The position numbers and the translations under genes are program-made. Below are positions 1 to 6,346 of a DNA stretch of 28,259 nucleotides, in pieces. This stretch comes from Clostridia bacterium (lineage in GTDB: Bacteria; Bacillota; Clostridia; Christensenellales; Aristaeellaceae). The notes below the pieces were generated by a model, which was not told the DNA's origin, searched no databases, and worked only from the letters and a program-made list of their open reading frames with translations. Where the stretch lies: assembly GCA_017471125.1 (NCBI GenBank), contig JAFUWR010000250.1, positions 1 through 28,259 of the forward strand, written 5' to 3'. Position 1 is the first letter of the stretch; every line of letters begins with the position of its first letter.

Positions 1-92
1 GCCTTCAGGTCCGCCGCCAGGTCGATCAGCCCTGCGATCTCCTCCGGCGTGAAGTCCAATAGCTTCAAAAAACTCCTGCCCTTCATGTCCAT
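1..92 (-). CDS. argF: Ornithine carbamoyltransferase, N-terminal fragment (window edge)
   Basis: Reading down from 92, the frame gives about 30 residues beginning MDMKGRSFLKLLDFTPEEIA and stays open to the window edge. KGRSFLKLLDFTPEEI is the typical N-terminus of ornithine carbamoyltransferase, the cytoplasmic enzyme that makes citrulline from ornithine and carbamoyl phosphate in arginine biosynthesis. The ATG at 92 is preferred because GGAGG lies about 8 nt upstream; an in-frame ATG at 107 would overlap that SD. Catalytic motifs lie outside the window. Identification rests on the N-terminal signature and is supported by an ArgR-type operator upstream. Confidence 0.85.
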   Translation of the reverse strand, partial: MDMKGRSFLKLLDFTPEEIAGLIDLAADLK

Positions 93-163
93 CGCCCATG
101 CCTCCATTACGATTCGATACCAGTTATTATAGCCCCCGGGCGCTGGAAATGCAACCGGGGGAA

Positions 164-201
164 TGTAAAATTATACGATTATATATGAATAATTATGCAA
201 A
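164..201 (-). promoter_or_regulatory. argF promoter with ARG box (ArgR operator)
   Basis: TGAATAATTATGCA at 186-199 differs by one base from a perfect TGAATAATTATTCA palindrome, the core of the ArgR/AhrC ARG box. On the minus strand TATAAT lies at 170-175 and TTGCAT at 195-200 (19-bp spacer), so the operator covers the -35 region. A weaker box-like sequence, TGTAAAATTATACG, spans 164-177, 22 bp away. ARG boxes often occur in pairs. Arginine-dependent repression is inferred. Confidence 0.7.
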
Positions 202-309
202 ATCGATGTCGCAGAATATAAAGCAAGACCGCCATCCTGCGTAATGGATAGCGGCCGAAAACCATTCTTCGGAGGGTAGAAGCCGTCCCAAAGGCGTCAT
301 CCCTTCCTG
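193..309 (-). ncRNA. Candidate small RNA or short-ORF transcript upstream of argF
   Basis: A consensus minus-strand promoter at 316-344 should start a transcript near 309. Its sequence can form CCGAA/TTCGG and a 9-bp stem CCGCTATCC/GGATGGCGG with loop ATTACGCA, followed by a poor U-tract. It also contains a 35-codon frame (ATG at 300, TAA at 193) with AGGA 4 nt before the ATG. The frame's stop lies inside the argF ARG box. It could be an independent small RNA, a leader peptide, or a second 5' UTR of argF. I do not recognise the family. Confidence 0.35.
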
Positions 310-315
310 CCACCT

Positions 316-344
316 ATTATAACACCAAAGGCGGGCGCTGTCAA
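316..344 (-). promoter_or_regulatory. Consensus sigma-A promoter (minus)
   Basis: On the minus strand TTGACA (339-344) and TATAAT (316-321) are separated by exactly 17 bp. No long minus-strand ORF begins within the next 100 bp, so its product is either a small RNA/leader or argF read from a distal start. Confidence 0.75.
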
Positions 345-368
345 TGTCTGACGGCGCTCATTTGCGTT

Positions 369-587
369 TCATGAGTTCCGGGGATAGGGTTCTTTCGTAT
401 CGGTCAGCCCGGCGAGGTAATCCATACTGGTGTTGAGCGCCATAGCGATGCGCTTGCACTGTTCAAAGGTATAGTAGCGCTTTCCGGCCTCGATTTTTGA
501 ATAATCGCTCTGGTCGATGCCGGTCAACAACTGCATTTTGACCTGCGTATAACCGCGTTCTTTTCTTAAATCTCTCAATCGGGACAT
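369..587 (-). CDS. Small XRE-family (Cro/CI-type HTH) regulator
   Basis: A 72-residue protein that is nearly all one HTH_3 domain: LRDLRKERGYTQ begins helix 1 and DQSDYSKIEAGKRY forms the turn and recognition helix (about residues 25-40). LDYLAG-like wording near residues 55-60 closes the domain. It lacks a sensor or peptidase domain. Upstream, repeated AATAGGTC half-sites lie just before the gene, which suggests autoregulation. It is one of two adjacent XRE genes on this strand. Such proteins are found as phage or TA regulators and as stand-alone repressors; no target beyond its own promoter is visible. Confidence 0.8.
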   Translation of the reverse strand: MSRLRDLRKERGYTQVKMQLLTGIDQSDYSKIEAGKRYYTFEQCKRIAMALNTSMDYLAGLTDTKEPYPRNS

Positions 588-617
588 TTTTTATCACCCA
601 AATCAAATTATGTCATG

Positions 618-658
618 ATGACCTATTGACAAATAGGGTGATATTGACCTATTATAGT
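618..658 (-). promoter_or_regulatory. Repeated operator-like sites before the first XRE gene
   Basis: TGACCTATT occurs twice (near 619 and 645), and CCTATT/AATAGG forms an inverted pair around TGACA. On the minus strand a TATAAT-like -10 lies at the upstream end of the repeats. On the plus strand TTGACA is followed 18 bp later by TATTAT. The arrangement resembles an autoregulated HTH-repressor promoter. Binding is inferred. Confidence 0.45.
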
Positions 659-679
659 AAATGGAAATCGTGAAATGGC

Positions 680-892
680 CTAAATGTGGATTTCTGGATT
701 GTCCGTGCGCATGAGGATGTAGTCTATGCTGACACCGTAGAAGTCGGCCAGTATGAGCAGGGCGTCCGTGGGCGGGATGCGCTCGCCGCTTTCAAACTTC
801 GAGATCAGCGCCTGGTCGATGCCCGTTTTCATTTGAAGCGCGATCTGCGTAAGGCCCCGTTCCCTGCGCAATTTGCGCAAGTTGTTTTGCAT
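680..892 (-). CDS. Second small XRE-family HTH regulator
   Basis: From the ATG at 892 the protein has 70 residues: MQNNLRKLRRERGLTQIALQ leads into a Cro/CI HTH with GIDQALISKFESGERIPP as turn and recognition helix, then LADFYGVSIDYILMRTD. The frame stays open 17 codons further upstream, but that extension is hydrophobic and cysteine-rich and has no SD. GGTGA about 6 nt before 892 is a weak SD. The gene is divergent from the large surface-protein gene at 1085, and the space between them holds three ATGACA half-sites, so it probably controls itself and perhaps that gene. Confidence 0.75.
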   Translation of the reverse strand: MQNNLRKLRRERGLTQIALQMKTGIDQALISKFESGERIPPTDALLILADFYGVSIDYILMRTDNPEIHI

Positions 893-916
893 ACAAATCA
901 CCAGTATTATTTTTAC

Positions 917-956
917 ATGACAAAGCATTGACGAATATGACAATGTGTCATATAAT
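917..956 (+). promoter_or_regulatory. Promoter of the surface-protein gene with embedded palindrome
   Basis: TTGACG (928-933) and TATAAT (951-956) are 17 bp apart. Inside the spacer and -10 lies a perfect palindrome, TATGACA-ATG-TGTCATA (936-952). A further ATGACA half-site lies at 917-922, on the side of the divergent XRE gene. An operator here would block both promoters. The repressor is most simply the neighbouring XRE protein; this is inference. Confidence 0.7.
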
Positions 957-1084
957 CGATATAGCTACTATCAGTGATATTCTTGGGTCGGGTGGTGTAT
1001 ACCATGAAAAGATGATCTTAACCGCGTATTATGCGATTTTGTGCGTTCGTTTTTGCTTTTCCGACGATTGAAAGGAGTATCGGT

Positions 1085-4000
1085 ATGAAGTTCAAGAGAT
1101 GGTTGTCCGTTCTATTGACACTTGTTGTGTTATGTGGAGCGGTATCCGTGAAAACGGTGGCGGAGGTTAAGGTACCTTTTTATCAAGTCATTGATAATGT
1201 TGTTTACTATATGAACGCATCATGTAAAGCAAGATTGCCTTTTTCATTTACAGACCAACCGTATGCCGATGCCAAAAAGGTTGGATTTATTAATATAGGG
1301 GCTGCATTTAATATAAAAGCGTTTGTGGAAAACAAGTATCATAATCTATGGGCCGTTACTGATGATGATAAATATATTTATGCCGGAATGAAAAAGAACG
1401 ACGCTGGTGGTTGGACGGTTGAAGGTAGTCAATACTTAGACTATGTTAAAAACCTGACGGTGTGGACATATGCTGGAAACCTTCAAAACGCAGTACTGAA
1501 AGCGGGAGAGCCCTTTAAGCTGTCAGGGGCAATCTATGCTATAAATAACCCGACATATATAGATAATGTTGAAGTCAAGGTGGAAAAGTTAAACGGGGGA
1601 AATTGGGTGGCGAGTGGTGGAAGTTGCGATATAAAGCCAACAGATGCAGATAAATACAATCTGTCTGTACTGTTAGATAGGACATCGATTAACGATAAAA
1701 TTCACTTTGACCAATTATCTATCGGAGAATACAGAATAAACTTTAAGGTTAACTATTTATACATGTGGGATCCCATGTTTAATACGCCTCATGGGTTTAG
1801 TTTTGATAGGCCAGATTCAATCAAATTAGGATATAATTATCAGATTTATCAACCGTTTTCAGTTGTTGAGAAAATTAGCACTACTCCGATTGATTATGAA
1901 TCACCCAAGTATACGAACAACATCTCATTTAACAACATAGCTTATCCCCAAACCTACAAAATCAACAAAAGTGGTTATGTGCTAAATACAGGAACAGTGA
2001 ATTCAACCTATCCTTTGACAAGTCTGAAATCAGAGATCGTAAGCGAAAATGGGAAGGTTATTTCCAGTTATACACGCTCCGTTTCTGGGACAAGTTATGC
2101 AGTGAAGGATTTGGATACTTTTTCAAACAGTGATAACGGTGTTCACTTCTCGTGGATTACTGAACCTGGCACATATTATTGGAAGTTGACCGCGACAGAT
2201 AATCAAGGCTACAGTAATTCCTGCTCCATGAGATTTACAGCTTATAACGATGGAACAATAGCGCAAGACACGACAAAACCTACGATCTCCAATGTTCAGA
2301 TAACGGACGTTTCTTCCGCAGGGTATACCGTTACATGCGATGTATCAGATAATGTTGGTATTTCAAAGGTTCAATTCCCGACATGGACGGACAATAATGG
2401 TCAGGATGATTTGATTTGGCATGACGCATCTGTCTCGAATGGACATGCGAGCTATTATGTGAGAACAATAGACCATAATCATGAATCGGGCCGTTATATC
2501 ACACATATCTATGCATGGGATATGTCAAATAATCAGACATCCTACGGTGTAGATGTCTATATCCCTTCTCCGATCAGTAATGTAAAGGTAACAGATATAT
2601 CTCCTTCCGGTTATACCATTACATGTGATTTTGACATGGCATGGGGTGCAAGCCGAATAGAGTTCCCGACATGGACTATTCAAAACGGTCAAGATGATTT
2701 AGCGGGCGATTGGCCAAAAGGGACTGTCTCAAATGGCAAGGTAAGCTATACGGTCAAAACAAGTGACCACAACGGGGAAAAGGGTTGCGATTATCTTACG
2801 CATATCTATGCTTGGGATTCAGCAGGTCACAACGCATCGGTTAACCAAGATGCGTATAATTGCTTACTGGTTCATGTTCCAGCAATAGCATCTACACCTA
2901 CGCCCGCTCCGACAGCGACGCCCACGCCCATACCGAAGCCAGTGACTTATAGAATAAATACCAAGGGATATGAAAGAAATTATAATCAAAACAAGGTATT
3001 TACTGAGGATGATTTCGAGGTCTATTTGGTTTATGAGGATGGGTCAAGTGAAGAGACGAGAAATTTCCAGATACAGAAGCAGGAAATAACAAGGGAGGAT
3101 TTGATTAGCGTCTATATTGTCATTCCGGATGTCGGATGTTTGGTAAAATATGGTGTTAGGATCGCAGCGGCATCAACGCCTACTCCGACGCCCACCCCGA
3201 CAGCCACACCTACGCCGAAGCCGACGGCGACGCCCACGCCGAAGCCGACGGCGACGCCCACACCGAAGCCCACGGCGACACCTACGGCGACGCCCACGCC
3301 GAAGCCGACGGCGACGCCCACGCCGAAACCCGTCGTAACGGCGACGCCTACGTCGAAGCCGACGGCGACGCCCACCCCGAAGCCCACGGCGACGCCCACG
3401 CCGAAGCCGACAGCGACACCCACCCCGAAGCCTGTTGTAACAGCGACGCCAACTCCTGTCCCCACGGCGACGCCTACCCCTGTCCCGACGCCGACCCCCA
3501 CCCCCATCCCCACGCCGACGCCCGTCCCGACGCCCGCGGTCGAGGTCATCTCCATGACGAAGAACCTGACCAAGAACGCGGAGGCGTACAAGAGCTACAA
3601 GGTGGTCGTGGAGGGCAAGACCATCGCGACGTGCGTCTCGGGTTCGACCAAGGTAGCGACGGCGGACAACGCGGGCAACATCGAGACGCTCAAGGACGGC
3701 ACGGCGAAGATCACCGTGACCACCACGGACAAGAAGAAGGTCACCCTGACCCTCAAGGTGACCGACCCCTACCTGCCCACGAAGGTGGCGGTGGCCCAGG
3801 GGACGGCGCTGACGGTAAATCTGGACGAGCCGGTGACGCTCAAAGCCGCGCTGACCCCGGAGACCGCCCGCACCGCGCTGACCTGGACCTCCGGCAGCAA
3901 GGCCGTGGCGACCATCGACGACGCGGGCCTGGTGACGCCGTTGAAGCCCGGCAAGACCACCGTCACGGTCAAGACCGCGAACAATAAAAAGGCCACGATC

Positions 4001-4924
4001 AAGCTGACCGTGGTCGACCCCCACGTGCCCACCGGCGTGACGATCTCCAACGGCGCGGCGCTGACGGTGAATCTGGGCGAGAAGCTGGCGCTGAATGCCG
4101 TGGTCGCGCCCGCCGCGGCCAAGCAGGAGGTGACCTGGACCACCAGCAGCAAGACCATCGCCGCCGTGGATGAAAAGGGCGTGGTGTCGCTGCTCAAGAC
4201 CGGCAAGGCCACCATCACCGCCAAGACCTACAACAACAAGAAAGCTACGATCAAGCTGACCGTGATCGACCCCTACGTGCCCACAGGTGTGACCATCCAA
4301 AACGGCGCGGCGCTGACGGTGAACGTGGGTGACAAGCTGGCGCTGAACGCCGTGGTCGCGCCCGCTGCCGCCAAACAGCAGGTGACGTGGAGCACCAGCA
4401 GCAAGGCCATCGCCGCCGTGGATGAAAAGGGCGTGGTGTCCCTGCTCAAGACCGGCAAGGCCACCATTACCGCCAAGACCTACAACAACAAGAAAGCCAC
4501 GATCAAGCTGACCGTGATCGACCCCTACGTGCCCACGGGCGTGACGATCTCCAACGGCGCGGCGCTGACGCTCTACGAGGGCGAGACCGCGCAGCTGCGG
4601 GCCGTGGTAGCGCCGTCCACCGCGCGGCAGGGCGTCACCTGGACCAGCGGCAGCCAGAAGGTGGCGGCCGTGGACGCCGGCGGCTTCGTGACCGCGCTCA
4701 AGGCGGGCACGACGAAGATCACCGTCAAGACCACCAACAGCAAGAAGGCCACCATCACCGTTACCGTCAAGAAGGGCTCGAGGCCGCTGATGGCGATGAT
4801 GGAGGACGCCGACGCGGAAATAACCGCTCCCGACGCCGAGGTCTACGAGGCCGCGCCGGAGGCCGTCGTCGAGGCGTCCATCGAAGCGCCGGTGGAGGAG
4901 CTGGAGCTTGAACTGGAATACTGA
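1085..4924 (+). CDS. Large secreted protein: GBS_Bsp-like and Big_2 Ig-like repeats with Thr-Pro linkers
   Basis: Start at 1085 has GGAG about 9 nt upstream and gives a signal peptide MKFKRWLSVLLTLVVLCGAV; the frame is open 18 codons further up without an SD. The 1279-residue protein has an SH3/Ig-like N-terminal part (about 30-395), two GBS_Bsp-like repeats (about 398-495 and 495-597, each with EFPTWT/QFPTWT and THIYAWD), a short TP linker, an Ig-like unit (about 620-695), a TPTPKPTA linker (about 697-819), five Big_2-type units of about 84 residues (820-1229; WTSGSKAVATID-like cores) and an acidic tail. No LPXTG motif or terminal membrane helix is present, so it is probably released or loosely wall-bound. 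The 5' half is AT-rich and the 3' half very GC-rich. An adhesin or wall role is inferred. Confidence 0.8.
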   Translation: MKFKRWLSVLLTLVVLCGAVSVKTVAEVKVPFYQVIDNVVYYMNASCKARLPFSFTDQPYADAKKVGFINIGAAFNIKAFVENKYHNLWAVTDDDKYIYAGMKKNDAGGWTVEGSQYLDYVKNLTVWTYAGNLQNAVLKAGEPFKLSGAIYAINNPTYIDNVEVKVEKLNGGNWVASGGSCDIKPTDADKYNLSVLLDRTSINDKIHFDQLSIGEYRINFKVNYLYMWDPMFNTPHGFSFDRPDSIKLGYNYQIYQPFSVVEKISTTPIDYESPKYTNNISFNNIAYPQTYKINKSGYVLNTGTVNSTYPLTSLKSEIVSENGKVISSYTRSVSGTSYAVKDLDTFSNSDNGVHFSWITEPGTYYWKLTATDNQGYSNSCSMRFTAYNDGTIAQDTTKPTISNVQITDVSSAGYTVTCDVSDNVGISKVQFPTWTDNNGQDDLIWHDASVSNGHASYYVRTIDHNHESGRYITHIYAWDMSNNQTSYGVDVYIPSPISNVKVTDISPSGYTITCDFDMAWGASRIEFPTWTIQNGQDDLAGDWPKGTVSNGKVSYTVKTSDHNGEKGCDYLTHIYAWDSAGHNASVNQDAYNCLLVHVPAIASTPTPAPTATPTPIPKPVTYRINTKGYERNYNQNKVFTEDDFEVYLVYEDGSSEETRNFQIQKQEITREDLISVYIVIPDVGCLVKYGVRIAAASTPTPTPTPTATPTPKPTATPTPKPTATPTPKPTATPTATPTPKPTATPTPKPVVTATPTSKPTATPTPKPTATPTPKPTATPTPKPVVTATPTPVPTATPTPVPTPTPTPIPTPTPVPTPAVEVISMTKNLTKNAEAYKSYKVVVEGKTIATCVSGSTKVATADNAGNIETLKDGTAKITVTTTDKKKVTLTLKVTDPYLPTKVAVAQGTALTVNLDEPVTLKAALTPETARTALTWTSGSKAVATIDDAGLVTPLKPGKTTVTVKTANNKKATIKLTVVDPHVPTGVTISNGAALTVNLGEKLALNAVVAPAAAKQEVTWTTSSKTIAAVDEKGVVSLLKTGKATITAKTYNNKKATIKLTVIDPYVPTGVTIQNGAALTVNVGDKLALNAVVAPAAAKQQVTWSTSSKAIAAVDEKGVVSLLKTGKATITAKTYNNKKATIKLTVIDPYVPTGVTISNGAALTLYEGETAQLRAVVAPSTARQGVTWTSGSQKVAAVDAGGFVTALKAGTTKITVKTTNSKKATITVTVKKGSRPLMAMMEDADAEITAPDAEVYEAAPEAVVEASIEAPVEELELELEY
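3172..3540 (+). repeat. Coding repeat: TPTPKPTA linker
   Basis: Within the surface-protein gene, codons for Thr-Pro-Thr-Pro-Lys-Pro-Thr-Ala recur about a dozen times with small variants, ending in TPVPTPTP. The repeat is degenerate in third positions and lies inside one open frame. It would form an extended, possibly glycosylated wall-spanning stalk. Copy number is prone to slippage and to assembly error. Confidence 0.85.
4145..4521 (+). repeat. Near-identical tandem Big_2 repeat units (252-bp period)
   Basis: The block around 4145-4266 recurs at 4397-4518 with only a handful of mostly synonymous changes. Offset is 252 bp, one 84-codon Big_2 unit. This points to recent duplication or homogenisation within the array. 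Confidence 0.85.
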
Positions 4925-4925
4925 A

Positions 4926-4972
4926 CATCCCCAAAAATGACTGCGCGGCGGCGATCGGAAGATCGCCGCCGC
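4926..4972 (-). terminator. Terminator between convergent genes
   Basis: A perfect 12-bp stem GCGGCGGCGATC/GATCGCCGCCGC with GGAA loop lies at 4945-4972. On the minus strand it is followed by GCAGTCATTTTTGGGG, a spaced T5 run that serves the glycosidase operon. On the plus strand it follows the surface-protein gene but has no T-run. Confidence 0.75.
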
Positions 4973-4981
4973 GATACTATA

Positions 4982-6328
4982 TCAGAGGTTTGCCCCGTTC
5001 GTCTCGATGACCTCTTTATACCACCTTGCGGAATCCTTGGGGATGCGGCGGAGGGTATCGTAATCGACGTAGACGATGCCGAAGCGCTCGTCGTAGCCGG
5101 AGGTCCACTCGAAGTTATCGAGGAAGCTCCACTGGAGGTAGCCCAGCACGGGCACGCCCTCGGCGATGGCCTTGGAGAGCTCGAGCAGGTAGCGGTGCAG
5201 GAAGTCGATGCGCTTGGGGTCGTGGACCTGGCCGTCGAGGAACACGACGTCGTTGCAGGAGATGCCGTTCTCGGAGATGTAGACCGGCACATTGTAGCGG
5301 CGGTACATATTTATGGGGCCGTGGCGCAGCACCTCGGGGGTGATGGGCCACTTGCAGGCGGTCAGCGGCGCGCCGCGGCGGCGCTTGACGATGCTGCCGC
5401 CCGCGTCCACCGCGGGGCCGTTGTAGATGTTGAGCCCCAGGAAGTCGGGCTTCTCCATCTGCGCCCAGTCGGTCTCGGGCACGGTGGCCATGAAGCGCTT
5501 GACGGCCTCGGGCGCGGTGTCGTCGTAGCCGTGGAAGAACAGCTCGTCCACGCAGACGTTGAAGTGGAAGCCCCACCGGGCCACGGACAGGTCGAAGGAG
5601 GCGCGGTAGGCGGCCTCGCGGTTCTCGGGGGTGTCCGCCTCGGGATAGTACAGCTCGCCGCAGGGCACGATGCCCACCTGGGCGTCGGGGATGATGGCCT
5701 TGATCTCCCGCTGGGCGGCGGAGTGGGAGAGCGCGATCATGTGGTAGATGCGGGCCACGTCCTCGTCGGGCAGCTTGTAGCCGGGGGCCAGCAAGCCCTC
5801 GCCGTAGCCCAGCATGGCGATGCACTGGGGCTCGTTGATGGTCATGAACTTCGTCACCCGCCCCGCGAAACGCGCCGCCACGATGCGGGCGTAGCGGGCG
5901 AAGGCCTCGACGATGTCCCGGTCCAGCCAGCCGCCCTTGTAGTGCAGCGCGCTGGGCAGGTCCCAGTGGAACAGGGTCACCATCGGCTCGATGCCGCTTT
6001 CGATCAGCTTGTCCACCACCCGGCTGTAATACTCCAGCCCGTCCTCGTTCACCGGGCCGTCCCCGTCCGGGATGATCCGCGCCCAGGACAGCGAGAAGCG
6101 GTAGGCCCGTATGCCGTGGGCCTTCATCAGGGCGATGTCCTCGTCGATGCGGTGGTAGGTGTCGCAGGCGATGTCGCCGCTGTCGTCGTTCTTCACGTGG
6201 TGGCCGTTGACCTCGTGGCAGAAGTCGTCCCAGATGTTCCGACCCTTGCCGTCCGCGTCCCAGCCGCCCTCGCACTGGTACGCGGCACAGGCCACGCCCC
6301 AGAGGAAGTCTTTGGGGAAGTTTGCCAT
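4982..6328 (-). CDS. GH1 beta-glucosidase / 6-phospho-beta-glucosidase family
   Basis: 448 residues, the usual length of GH1 TIM-barrel enzymes. FPKDFLWGVACAAYQCEGG opens the protein. The acid/base Glu is E166 in TINEP (163-167) and the nucleophile is E353 in ISENG. The C-terminal WSFLDNFEWTSGYDERFGIV holds the conserved substrate-binding Trp/Glu pattern. No signal peptide, hence cytoplasmic hydrolysis of imported beta-glucosides. GGAGG precedes the ATG by about 8 nt. It starts 18 nt after the GH3 gene and is last in the operon. Whether substrates are phosphorylated is unclear; no PTS or ABC transporter gene is in the window. Confidence 0.93.
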   Translation of the reverse strand: MANFPKDFLWGVACAAYQCEGGWDADGKGRNIWDDFCHEVNGHHVKNDDSGDIACDTYHRIDEDIALMKAHGIRAYRFSLSWARIIPDGDGPVNEDGLEYYSRVVDKLIESGIEPMVTLFHWDLPSALHYKGGWLDRDIVEAFARYARIVAARFAGRVTKFMTINEPQCIAMLGYGEGLLAPGYKLPDEDVARIYHMIALSHSAAQREIKAIIPDAQVGIVPCGELYYPEADTPENREAAYRASFDLSVARWGFHFNVCVDELFFHGYDDTAPEAVKRFMATVPETDWAQMEKPDFLGLNIYNGPAVDAGGSIVKRRRGAPLTACKWPITPEVLRHGPINMYRRYNVPVYISENGISCNDVVFLDGQVHDPKRIDFLHRYLLELSKAIAEGVPVLGYLQWSFLDNFEWTSGYDERFGIVYVDYDTLRRIPKDSARWYKEVIETNGANL

Positions 6329-6346
6329 ATGATTTTCCTCCGTATG

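Noticed and set aside
3172..3540. Repeats that could be mistaken for a CRISPR array
   Set aside because: They lie in one open frame encoding TPTPKPTA and have no unique spacers of constant length.
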